From the NCBI GenBank assembly GCA_021798335.1, contig JAJZMI010000169.1, positions 1 through 51,437 of the forward strand: a stretch of 51,437 nt of DNA. Reading direction: 5' to 3'. Within the stretch, counting starts at the first letter, position 1. The number at the start of each line of letters is the position of its first letter. Shown here in pieces: positions 18,373 through 26,666 of the stretch. The notes below the pieces were generated by a model. That model saw nothing but the letters and a program-made list of their open reading frames with translations. It did no database searches and was not told the origin of the DNA. The translations under genes were made by a program, and so were the position numbers. Source of the DNA: Pseudomonadota bacterium. GTDB lineage: Bacteria; Pseudomonadota; Gammaproteobacteria; Steroidobacterales; Steroidobacteraceae.

Positions 18373-19157
18373 TGTGTCTGCTGGTGCTGGCCTGGTGTGT
18401 CCACCCCCGCTATCGGCTGATCGTGGCGGCGAACCGCGACGAGTATCACGATCGCCCGGCGGCGGCGCTCGCGCCATGGCCGGCGCCCGATGCGTTTCTG
18501 GCCGGCCGTGATCTGCGGGCGGGCGGTACCTGGCTTGGCATCGACCGCGGGCGCCGCTTCGGCGTCATCACCAACTACCGCGACCTGCACCAGGCTCCGC
18601 TCGGGGCGCCCTCGCGCGGCGGGCTGATCCCCGATTTCCTGCGTGGCACGAGCGGCGCGGGCGAGTATCTGCGCACGGTCGAGCCGCGCGCAGCCGATTA
18701 TGGCGGCTTCAATCTGCTGCTCGCTGACGGCGAGTCCCTGTGGTACGCCTCGAACCGAGCGCAACCTTTCGCGCGCCGGCTCGGGCCGGGCATTTACGGC
18801 CTGTCCAACGAGCAGCTCGATGCGCCCTGGCCGAAGGTCCTGCGGGTGCGCCGCAGCTTCGAGCAGTGGCTGAAGGCGTCCGCCGCGCAAGCCGAGCCGG
18901 CTGACCTGCTGGCGCTGCTCGATGATCGGCGCCCGGCCGAGGAGAGCGAGTCCGCGCTGACGCAGGCCGAACCGCTCGGCTGGGCGCGAGTGCTCTCCGC
19001 GCCGTTCGTCGAGCACCCCGAATTCGGCACGCGCTGCTCCACCGCCGTGCTGCTGGAGCACGACGGCGCTCTGCGGCTCAGCGAGCGACGCTTCGATCGC
19101 TCGGGTCGCTATGCCGGCGAGGCGCAATACCGCCTGCGCGCCGCCGAGTGGTGTTGA
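18372..19157 (+). CDS. NRDE (TANGO2-like) family protein
   Basis: This 261-residue protein belongs to the NRDE/TANGO2 family. It has the name-giving NRDEYHDRP motif after an N-terminal MCLLVLAW strand, GGTWLGIDRGRRFGVITNYRD and a C-terminal STAVLLEHDG strand. The GTG at 18372 is preferred to one seven codons earlier because family members begin with Met-Cys, where Cys2 could act as the Ntn-type nucleophile, and because it overlaps the nudC stop as TAGTG. The biochemical role of bacterial members is not established; the mammalian homologue is linked to lipid and haem handling. Confidence 0.85.
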   Translation: MCLLVLAWCVHPRYRLIVAANRDEYHDRPAAALAPWPAPDAFLAGRDLRAGGTWLGIDRGRRFGVITNYRDLHQAPLGAPSRGGLIPDFLRGTSGAGEYLRTVEPRAADYGGFNLLLADGESLWYASNRAQPFARRLGPGIYGLSNEQLDAPWPKVLRVRRSFEQWLKASAAQAEPADLLALLDDRRPAEESESALTQAEPLGWARVLSAPFVEHPEFGTRCSTAVLLEHDGALRLSERRFDRSGRYAGEAQYRLRAAEWC

Positions 19158-19243
19158 GGGAGCCCGAACCCGCCCTTCGCCGGTAGTCATAACAGATTAC
19201 AATGACTCGCTTAACGCCGAGCCGATTCGGGTCGGAAGGATAG

Positions 19244-21124
19244 ATGGCGAGTCGCAATCCGTTTCGCGGGGCTCTGCTGGCGCGGCTCTCAGGCGCGCTG
19301 GTATTGGTGCTCGCGAGCGTCGTGGCTCATGCCAACATCGCGCTGACCGTCCATGGCGTCGGCGGCGAGCTGCGGGCCAATGTACTCGCGTACCTCAGCT
19401 TCGAGGGTTACAGGAACAGCGCCCATCTGAGCGCCGCGACCATCGAGCGGCTGGAGAACCGGGTCCAGAGCGAGGTGCACTCGGCTCTCGAGCCTTATGG
19501 ATACTTCAGTCCAACCGTGCACCTTCAGGTCGCCAGAATCGGACCGAACGACTGGCGGGTGATCCTCACGATCGATCGAGGCCGACCGGTCCTCGTGCGC
19601 GGCATCCATGTACGCGTGCGCGGTGCCGGCGCGGATGATCCGCTGTTCACCCGCGTCACCACGCGTCTGCCGTTTCACCTCGGGGAGCGGTTGAACGAGA
19701 CAGCCTACGAAGGGCTCAAGAGCCGGCTGCTGCAGACCGCCGCGACGTACGGTTATCTCGACGGGCGCCTGACGCGCCACGAGCTGTTGGTGAACCCGGT
19801 CAGGCATAGCGCGCGCATTGCGTTGACTTTCGACACCGGAGTTCGCTACCGCTTCGGCGCGACGGAGTTTCATCAAGATGCCCTGACAAACTCGCTGGTC
19901 CACCGTTATCTGCGGTACCGGCAAGGCCAGCCGTTCAATCTGAGCCAGGTGCTCGGCACCCAGTTCGTACTCGACGACTCGGGATACTTCTCCAATGTCG
20001 AGGTCGTGCCCGGCAAACCCGACACGGCTGATCATACGGTGCCGGTGATCGTTCGCGCCAAGCGCAGCCGGCCCCAGGTGTATTCGATCGCGGCGGGCTA
20101 CGAGACCGACACTGGCGCACAGGGAATTTTCAGCTGGCAGGATCGGCGGCTCGATGCGCAGGGTCACCGGATGAGCATCAATCTGGAGTTCGCCCAGGTC
20201 ACCAAATACAGCCTGCAGAGCAGCTACGTCATTCCCATGGGCGATCCGGCCACCGAGAACCTGGCGCTCTCGGCGCGTATCGAGCAGCGCCAACTGGCCT
20301 CGGTCGATGCCCGTACCGTGACCATCGGCCCGCGATTCACCCGCGTCTCCGGCCGTTGGCAGACGGTATTCTTCGTCGAGGCCGTGCATGCCACCGACAC
20401 GGTGGAGGGAACCGCCTGCACGGCGTTCGTCGGTCCGCACTTCCACTGTGTCTTCCCGCAGTTTCCCAATGCCATCTCGAGCATCGGCAACGCCGATCTG
20501 GTGGTGCCGGGAGTGCAGATCAGCTCGGTGCCGGTTGGCTATTTCGGCGAACCGGTGCTCGAGCACGACGTGTCGATCCAGATACGCGGATCGCGCGGCG
20601 TGCTCGGCTCGCCCGCCAGCTTCCTGCAGATCCTCGTCCGGTTCGAGCGGGCATTTGCGCTCGCGCCGCGCTGGCATCTGCTGTTGCGCGAGGAATTGGG
20701 CGCGACCGCCGCGTCCCATTTCAACGAGATGTCGCCGGTGATGCGCTTCTTTGCCGGCGGCGCCGACAGCGTGCGGGGCTTCGAGTACAACGCGCTGAGC
20801 CCGATCTACACGGTCTATGCCCAGGAGAGGAAGTCGCAGTGCCCCGGCCGGGTATGCCCGCTGCGCGTGCAGGCCGGTGGCAAGGACGTGATCAGCGGTA
20901 CCGTCGAGATCGACCGTAGCCTGCCGCACAACCTGGGCGTTGCGGCTTTCTTCGACTACGGCAACGCGTTCAACAGCTTTCACACGCCGCACCTGCTGCA
21001 GTACGGGGCCGGCGTCGGCCTGCGCGTGCGTCTGCCGGTTCTGACTCTCGGTGTCGACGTCGGCCAGCCGCTCTCGGCGCCCGGCAGCCCGCGGCTATAC
21101 ATCAACTTCCTGCCGCGGTTGTAG
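19244..21124 (+). CDS. tamA: translocation and assembly module subunit TamA
   Basis: This 626-residue Omp85-family outer-membrane protein starts with a signal peptide (ALVLVLASVVAHA-N). POTRA domains follow to about residue 265, including the FDTGVRYRFGATEF strand and GYFSNVEVVP. The C-terminal 16-strand barrel carries the lid-lock motif FFAGGADSVRGFEY near residues 501-514. TamA works with TamB in moving proteins and phospholipids to the outer membrane. The tamB gene starts 12 bases downstream, as in other proteobacteria. A weak TACAAT -10-like hexamer lies at 19198-19203 upstream. Confidence 0.93.
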   Translation: MASRNPFRGALLARLSGALVLVLASVVAHANIALTVHGVGGELRANVLAYLSFEGYRNSAHLSAATIERLENRVQSEVHSALEPYGYFSPTVHLQVARIGPNDWRVILTIDRGRPVLVRGIHVRVRGAGADDPLFTRVTTRLPFHLGERLNETAYEGLKSRLLQTAATYGYLDGRLTRHELLVNPVRHSARIALTFDTGVRYRFGATEFHQDALTNSLVHRYLRYRQGQPFNLSQVLGTQFVLDDSGYFSNVEVVPGKPDTADHTVPVIVRAKRSRPQVYSIAAGYETDTGAQGIFSWQDRRLDAQGHRMSINLEFAQVTKYSLQSSYVIPMGDPATENLALSARIEQRQLASVDARTVTIGPRFTRVSGRWQTVFFVEAVHATDTVEGTACTAFVGPHFHCVFPQFPNAISSIGNADLVVPGVQISSVPVGYFGEPVLEHDVSIQIRGSRGVLGSPASFLQILVRFERAFALAPRWHLLLREELGATAASHFNEMSPVMRFFAGGADSVRGFEYNALSPIYTVYAQERKSQCPGRVCPLRVQAGGKDVISGTVEIDRSLPHNLGVAAFFDYGNAFNSFHTPHLLQYGAGVGLRVRLPVLTLGVDVGQPLSAPGSPRLYINFLPRL

Positions 21125-21136
21125 GCGCCCGCGACC

Positions 21137-24100
21137 GTGCGCAAATTCCTGACATTGAGCGGATTGCTGACCGGGCTGGCGGCAGCGCTCGGCGCCGCCG
21201 CATTGTGGTTTCTCATCTTCACGGCAAGCGGTGCGCGATTCATCGCCGCACGCCTTTCGCGGCGCTTCGGAACGGCGCGCGTACGGATCGAGCAGGTCAG
21301 CGGCACGCTTGCCACCGGTGTGCGCGCCGGACGCGTCGTGATCGATCAACGGCACGTGTACGTGCGGTTGCAGAACGTCTATATGCGCGTGCGGCCCTCG
21401 GCGCTGTCCTGGCGTACGCTGGTCAGCCCGGACACGACGATCGCGGCTGCGTACATCCGCATCAGGCCGGTTCCGCCGTTGCCCGCGGTCCATCCGCAGT
21501 TCCTGCCGTCGTGGCTCGGTGTCCGCGTCGAGCACGCCCATATCGATCGGCTCACGGTGGTGACGGCGAGCGGCAGTCACTTGAGCGCCGAGGGCATCGA
21601 TGCCACCGCGCGGCTGAGCGCCGGCATTCTGAGCGTCACGCGGCTGACATTGCGCGATTCGGCACTGTCACTGGAGCTGTCCGGCCGGCTGTATGCCGCG
21701 CAGCCGCTGCACATCTCGCTCGCAGGCACGTATCACTGGCGCGCGCCGCGCGCGCCGCAATGGTCGGGCGGAGTTGCACTGCACGGTGACTTGGCCAACC
21801 TCGACGTGGAGGCGGGTTTGCGCGCACCGTTCCGAGCGCAGCTGCACGGTCTGCTGAGCGAGCGCAACGGCTTGTGGCACGTGCGCAGCGCCCTGACCGT
21901 GCGCGGCCTGGATCTGCGCACGTGGTATCGCAGCGGCCGGCTCGGCCGCATCAGCGCACAGCTCGCCCTGACCGGCACCCCGGAGCATTTCACGGTCGGC
22001 GGTACTCTCGATCCGGCCGGACTGCACGCCGGGGTCTTTCATGTCGAGCTTCTCGGCGCGTATGTCCGCGACACGCTCACCGCGCGCCGGCTTGCCGTGA
22101 CCCAGCTCGCCACGGGTGCGTCGGCCACGGCCGCCGGAACGGTGCGCTGGCGGCAGGGTCGCCCGCAGCTGCATCTGCGGGGCGAATGGCATGCCCTGCA
22201 ATGGCCCCTGGCCGGCACCGCGCGATTCACCAGCGCGCAGGGCCGGTTCTCCTTGGCCGGTGACCTGCCCTATGCGGTCGACGCCCGCGGGGTTGCGCAG
22301 ATCGGGCACGGACCGCAAGTCCCGGTGCGTTTGACCGCCGAGGTGCGCCGCACCGGCCTGACGGTCGATCACGCCAGCCTCCATCTGCTCGGCGGCGACG
22401 TCCGTGCGAGCGGCGTCGTGTCGTGGCTGCCGACTACGCGCTGGTCCCTGCGGGCCCGGGCTTCGGGTCTGGATCCCGGGCAGGTACGCACCTTCATGGC
22501 CGGACGGATCGGCGTGAGCCTCAGCGCCTCGGGGGAAGGGTTCGGTCCCGCAGCGTCGCTGAGTGTGCGCATCAGTCGGCTCAGCGGTCTGGTGCGCGGC
22601 CAGCCGGCCAGCGGTGGCGGCGGCATTGAGCTCAGGGGCGGGGCCTGGACGTTCCGCGACGTTCACCTCGACCTCGGTCACACTCGGCTCGCGCTCGACG
22701 GCCGGGTGAGTCAGCAGCTCGATCTGCGGTTTACGGTGGCTGGTGACTTGGCCCTGATCGAGGCCAGCGACGGCGGGCGCTTCGATGCCACCGGCGTGAT
22801 CCGCGGAGCGCGGACTGCGCCGCGGGTGCGCGCCTCGCTGTCGGGGTCCCACCTGCGCTTCCGGAATGCGACGCTCCAGTCCCTGGTTGCACACGTCGAT
22901 TTCGACCCAACCTCCCAGCGCCGCTCGAGTGTTGCCGTGCATCTTCGCGAGCTGCGCTGGCGCCACCGGCGGCTGGCAGATTTCGATTTCACGATGAGCG
23001 GTTTCGCGTCGGATCTGCACGCGAATCTCACGGCGCGCGCGCCCGGATTGAGCGTGGCGGCGCACGCCTCCGGAAGCTTCTTCGGCGGGATCTTCACCGG
23101 TCAGATCTCGACCTTCAATGTGCTCGGACCGCAAGCGCTGCGGATGCATTTGTCCCGGCCGGCCATGCTGTCGCTCTCGCGCACACAGAGCCGTCTGTCC
23201 GCGCTGTGCCTCGAGAGCCGGCTGGGTGCGCTGTGCGCGGCGTGGACCTGGAGCCCGGCGCGCTGGTCGGCCTCCGTGACGACCCATGACCTGCCGCTGG
23301 CGACCTTGACCGCCGGCAGGACGCCGACGGTGCAATACGAAGGCCGGATCGGCGCGAAGATCGAGCTGCACGGCAGCGCGGGCCTGCCGGCGCAGGGTAC
23401 GCTGCACGCGACGCTGGCGGACGCCGTGTTGTCGCGGCGGCTGCTGAGCGGTCAGGTCGAGCAGACGGTGATCGGCTCGGGGGTGCTGAGTGCCGTGGCG
23501 CTGCCTGGCGTGATTCACGCGCAGGCCTCGTTGACTTCGGGCGCCATCGGCACGGTGGATGCGGCACTCGCGCTCGAGCGGGACACCCCGACGTGGCGGG
23601 CCATGCCTCTCGAGGGCACTCTGCGCCTGCGAACCACCCGTCTCGATCTGATCTCGCTCTATATGCCGGGCGTCGATCAGGTTTCCGGTGTGCTCCTCGC
23701 GCGAGCCGCGATCGGCGGGACCCTGGCCCATCCGCGCCTCACCGGCGATGTCCGGGTCGAGGGCGGCTCGGCGAACCTGTACCGGCCGAATCTGCAGATG
23801 CACCAGCTGGCGTTGCAGGCCAAGATCGTTCAGGGCGCGGTCACGGTCGAGGGTACGGCGCGGGTCGGTCAGGGGCTGATGCATGTCCAGGGCGAGATGC
23901 GCTGGCGTGACGATCTGCCATACGGCGCGCTGCACCTGTGGGGCAGCAACCTGCAGATCGTGAATCTCCCGGAAGCACAGATCGATGCCGCGCCGGACCT
24001 GCACTTCCGCATCGCCGGGCGGCGCATCGATGCCACGGGCACGGTGTTGGTGTCGCGAGCGCGGATCGCGCCGCGCAGCTTCGCCGGCGCCGTGAGCGTT

Positions 24101-24898
24101 TCGTCCGACCAGGTGATCGTCGGGGAGGAATCGTCCAGTGCCGCACATCGCTACCAGGTTGTCAGCACCATCACGCTCGAGCTCGGCAAGGACGTGAACA
24201 TCGATACCATGGGATTGACCGGCCGGCTCGCCGGGCACATCACCGTGCAGAGCGGATTGGGCAGGGGCCGGACTGCCACCGGCGAGCTGTCGGTCGTGAA
24301 GGGGCGGTATTCCGCGTACGCGCGCAACCTGACGATCGAATCCGGCCGGCTGTTCTTCCGGGGCGGGCCGATCGATGACCCGGGCATCGAGATCCGGGCC
24401 GTGCGCCGCTACCCGGACGTGACGGCCGGGATCAACGTGAGCGGCACCCTGAAGCAGCCGCAGGTGTCCTTCTTCTCCAATCCGTCGCTGCCGCAAGCGC
24501 AGATCATGTCCCTGCTGCTCTCCGGCGGCGGCTCGCTGCAGGCGCTGCAGACCAGCACGGTCGCACGGAGCCAGCGGAATTCGGCCGCGAACGAGCTGCT
24601 GACCCAGGGCGGAGCGCTGCTGGCGCAGCGGCTCGGCTCGCGCATCGGTCTGCCCGATGTGACTCTGCAGACCGATCTGAACAACGAGACTTCGCTGGTG
24701 CTCGGAAAGTACCTCTCGCCGCGGGTGTATGTCAGCTACGGCGTCGGGCTTACCGAGCAGCTCTCGGCCATCAACCTGCGTTACACCCTCGGCAATCACT
24801 GGACGCTGCGCCTGCAGGCCGGGCAGGGCAAGACTCTCGGGATGAGCAAGAGCGGGACGATCGGCGGGCTGGATCTGGTGTTCACCGTGACCAAATGA
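21137..24898 (+). CDS. tamB: translocation and assembly module subunit TamB
   Basis: This 1253-residue protein has a single N-terminal membrane anchor (LLTGLAAALGAAALWFLIFTA) and a very long stretch of short beta strands typical of AsmA-like, TamB bridge proteins that span the periplasm. The C-terminal TamB/DUF490 domain includes ITLELGKDVNID, RGRYSAY-type and GGPIDDPGIEIRAVR strands, and ends in GLTEQLSAINLRYTLG with a terminal GGLDLVFTVTK. It pairs with TamA, whose gene ends 12 bases upstream. The start is a GTG; family length is about 1250 residues, so the gene is complete. The ARG-box promoter of the next operon begins 15 bases after its stop. Confidence 0.93.
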   Translation: MRKFLTLSGLLTGLAAALGAAALWFLIFTASGARFIAARLSRRFGTARVRIEQVSGTLATGVRAGRVVIDQRHVYVRLQNVYMRVRPSALSWRTLVSPDTTIAAAYIRIRPVPPLPAVHPQFLPSWLGVRVEHAHIDRLTVVTASGSHLSAEGIDATARLSAGILSVTRLTLRDSALSLELSGRLYAAQPLHISLAGTYHWRAPRAPQWSGGVALHGDLANLDVEAGLRAPFRAQLHGLLSERNGLWHVRSALTVRGLDLRTWYRSGRLGRISAQLALTGTPEHFTVGGTLDPAGLHAGVFHVELLGAYVRDTLTARRLAVTQLATGASATAAGTVRWRQGRPQLHLRGEWHALQWPLAGTARFTSAQGRFSLAGDLPYAVDARGVAQIGHGPQVPVRLTAEVRRTGLTVDHASLHLLGGDVRASGVVSWLPTTRWSLRARASGLDPGQVRTFMAGRIGVSLSASGEGFGPAASLSVRISRLSGLVRGQPASGGGGIELRGGAWTFRDVHLDLGHTRLALDGRVSQQLDLRFTVAGDLALIEASDGGRFDATGVIRGARTAPRVRASLSGSHLRFRNATLQSLVAHVDFDPTSQRRSSVAVHLRELRWRHRRLADFDFTMSGFASDLHANLTARAPGLSVAAHASGSFFGGIFTGQISTFNVLGPQALRMHLSRPAMLSLSRTQSRLSALCLESRLGALCAAWTWSPARWSASVTTHDLPLATLTAGRTPTVQYEGRIGAKIELHGSAGLPAQGTLHATLADAVLSRRLLSGQVEQTVIGSGVLSAVALPGVIHAQASLTSGAIGTVDAALALERDTPTWRAMPLEGTLRLRTTRLDLISLYMPGVDQVSGVLLARAAIGGTLAHPRLTGDVRVEGGSANLYRPNLQMHQLALQAKIVQGAVTVEGTARVGQGLMHVQGEMRWRDDLPYGALHLWGSNLQIVNLPEAQIDAAPDLHFRIAGRRIDATGTVLVSRARIAPRSFAGAVSVSSDQVIVGEESSSAAHRYQVVSTITLELGKDVNIDTMGLTGRLAGHITVQSGLGRGRTATGELSVVKGRYSAYARNLTIESGRLFFRGGPIDDPGIEIRAVRRYPDVTAGINVSGTLKQPQVSFFSNPSLPQAQIMSLLLSGGGSLQALQTSTVARSQRNSAANELLTQGGALLAQRLGSRIGLPDVTLQTDLNNETSLVLGKYLSPRVYVSYGVGLTEQLSAINLRYTLGNHWTLRLQAGQGKTLGMSKSGTIGGLDLVFTVTK

Positions 24899-24913
24899 GG
24901 GCCGGACGAGGGC

Positions 24914-24941
24914 TTGACGTCTGTGAATTAATATGCACAAT
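24914..24941 (+). promoter_or_regulatory. candidate sigma-70 promoter of the arginine operon
   Basis: TTGACG (24914-24919) is followed after 16 bases by CACAAT (24936-24941); the matches to consensus are 5 of 6 and 4 of 6. It lies just downstream of the tamB stop and 42 bases upstream of the argR ATG. The two ARG boxes cover the spacer, the -10 and the expected start site. Confidence 0.55.
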
Positions 24942-24960
24942 ACGTGCACTTTTATGCAAA
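24922..24960 (+). promoter_or_regulatory. two tandem ARG boxes (ArgR operator)
   Basis: The core TGAATTAATATGCA (24924-24937) and the core TGCACTTTTATGCA (24945-24958) both resemble the ArgR half-operator TGAAT-N4-ATTCA. Their starts are exactly 21 bp apart, so two 18-bp boxes are separated by 3 bp. This is the spacing that an ArgR hexamer recognises in well-studied operators. They overlap the -10 and start region of the promoter ahead of argR, so arginine-dependent repression and autoregulation of the whole operon is expected. Confidence 0.7.
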
Positions 24961-24982
24961 CTACCACGGTTGCCTGACCCCC

Positions 24983-25429
24983 ATGGACGCCCAGCAGCTC
25001 GAGCGGCGCCGGACCATCCTGCGCATCCTGCGCAGCGGCGTGGTCCATCGCCAGGCGGACCTGACGCGACTGCTGCGTGAGCAGGGGTACGAGGTGACCC
25101 AGTCCTCCGTCAGCCGCGACCTGCGCGATCTCGGGGTGTTCAAGGCGAGCGGCCGCTATGTGCTGCCTCCGGAGGAACTCACGCGTGCCCAGGGCGATTT
25201 CGCGATGCTCGGTCAGTTCGTACGCGGCTTGCGGCGCGCGGGCGCTTCCCTTACCGTACTGCGCACCACCACGGGCGCGGCGCAGAGCGTTGCGGTCGCC
25301 ATCGACCGCGCCGATTGGCCGGAGGTCGCCGGTACCCTCTCCGGCGACGACACCATTTTCATAGCCACCGCCTCAGCGCGCGCGCAGGACGAGCTTGTCG
25401 CTCGGCTGCAGGCGCTTTTTCGGATTTAG
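24983..25429 (+). CDS. argR: arginine repressor ArgR
   Basis: This 148-residue protein has a winged-helix N-terminal domain with recognition helix SSVSRDLRDL (41-50). The C-terminal oligomerisation and arginine-binding domain carries TTTGAAQSVAVAID and GDDTIFIA, the usual hexamer-core motif. The ATG at 24983 (MDAQQLERRR) was chosen; an in-frame codon 13 positions upstream lies in the operator region. As first gene of the arg operon, four bases upstream of argG, it is likely autorepressed through the two upstream ARG boxes. Confidence 0.9.
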   Translation: MDAQQLERRRTILRILRSGVVHRQADLTRLLREQGYEVTQSSVSRDLRDLGVFKASGRYVLPPEELTRAQGDFAMLGQFVRGLRRAGASLTVLRTTTGAAQSVAVAIDRADWPEVAGTLSGDDTIFIATASARAQDELVARLQALFRI

Positions 25430-25432
25430 CCC

Positions 25433-26665
25433 ATGACCACAGCCTCCACCGCGGGCGAGCAGCCCATTGTTCTTGCGTATTCCGGCGGCCTTGACACCTC
25501 GTTCCTGGTGCCGTGGCTGACCGAGACCTACCGCCGGCCGGTCATCACCGTGACGGTGGATACCGGCGGGATCGACGCCGAGGCGGCGCGCACGCTCGCG
25601 GAGCGAGCCCGCGCGCTGGGGGCGATCGAACATCATCAGGTCGATGCGCGCGCCCAGTACTTCGAGCAGGTGCTGCGCTTCCTGATCATGGGCAATGTCC
25701 GGCGCGGGCAGGTGTATCCGCTGTGCGTGGGGGCCGAGCGGGTGATGCAAGCGCAGACCCTCGCCCACATGGCGCGCCAGCTCGGCACCTCCATGATCGC
25801 CCACGGCTGCACCGCGGCCGGCAACGACCAGGTGCGCTTCGAGGTCGCGCTGCGCACGCTCGCGCCGGAACTCGAGGTCCTTGCCCCGGTGCGCGACCAC
25901 GCCTTCAAGCGGCCGCAAGAGCTCGCGTTCCTGCAGGAGCGCGGTCTGCCGGTGCCACCGTTCGGCGCGGCGTACTCGATCAACCGTGGCCTGTGGGGCG
26001 TGACCATCGGCGGCCAGGAGACCCTGACCTCCTCGGGCGGCATTCCCGAACACGCCTGGGTTCTGACGCGCGAGGCATTCACCCGGCCGCGGCCGCCCGA
26101 GCATCATGTCATCGCCTTCGAGCGCGGCCGGCCGACGACCCTCGACGACCGCGCGCTCGAGCCGGTGGCGCTGATCGAGGCGCTGGAGTCGATCGCCGCG
26201 CCGTTCGGCATCGGCCGGGGCATCCACCTCGGCGATACCATCATCGGCACCAAGGGCCGGGTGGCTTTCGAGGCCCCGGCCGCCGAGGTGCTGCTCACCG
26301 CGCATCGCGAGCTCGAGAAGCTCGTCCTGACCGGCCGCCAGCAGCGCATCAAGGAGCTGCTCGCTCAACCGTATGGCGACCTGGTGCACGAGGGGCAGCT
26401 GCTCGACCCGGTCTGCCGCGACATCGAGGCGCTGCTCGAGTCCTCGCAGGCGCGCGTGACCGGCTCGGTACGGGTGGCGCTGCGCCCGGGCAATCTGTTC
26501 ATCGAGGGCGTCGAGTCGCCTTACTCGCTGATGAACGTCTCCAAGGGTGTCTACGGCGAATCGGCCGGCGAGTGGACGGCGCGCGACGCGCTCGGCTTTT
26601 CCAAGATCGTCGCGCTGAGCGGCGTGTTTCACCGGCGCGCCGGCGTGCCGGGCGAGAGTGCCTGA
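25433..26665 (+). CDS. argG: argininosuccinate synthase
   Basis: This 410-residue enzyme joins citrulline and aspartate using ATP. The PP-loop AYSGGLDTS (15-23) binds ATP. AHGCTAAGNDQVRFE and the region PFGAAYSINRGLWGV to SSGG correspond to substrate-binding loops, though the usual GKGNDQVRFE is here AAGNDQVRFE. The N-terminal domain and the ending are those of the shorter ArgG type that, from memory, is seen in Bacteroidetes arginine clusters. It starts four bases after argR. Its stop is followed one base later by the ATG of the P-loop gene, indicating translational coupling. Confidence 0.9.
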   Translation: MTTASTAGEQPIVLAYSGGLDTSFLVPWLTETYRRPVITVTVDTGGIDAEAARTLAERARALGAIEHHQVDARAQYFEQVLRFLIMGNVRRGQVYPLCVGAERVMQAQTLAHMARQLGTSMIAHGCTAAGNDQVRFEVALRTLAPELEVLAPVRDHAFKRPQELAFLQERGLPVPPFGAAYSINRGLWGVTIGGQETLTSSGGIPEHAWVLTREAFTRPRPPEHHVIAFERGRPTTLDDRALEPVALIEALESIAAPFGIGRGIHLGDTIIGTKGRVAFEAPAAEVLLTAHRELEKLVLTGRQQRIKELLAQPYGDLVHEGQLLDPVCRDIEALLESSQARVTGSVRVALRPGNLFIEGVESPYSLMNVSKGVYGESAGEWTARDALGFSKIVALSGVFHRRAGVPGESA

Positions 26666-26666
26666 G

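Noticed and set aside
21668-25048. Long minus-strand open frame opposite tamB
   Set aside because: A shadow of tamB in GC-rich DNA; no domain, and it runs across the argR promoter.
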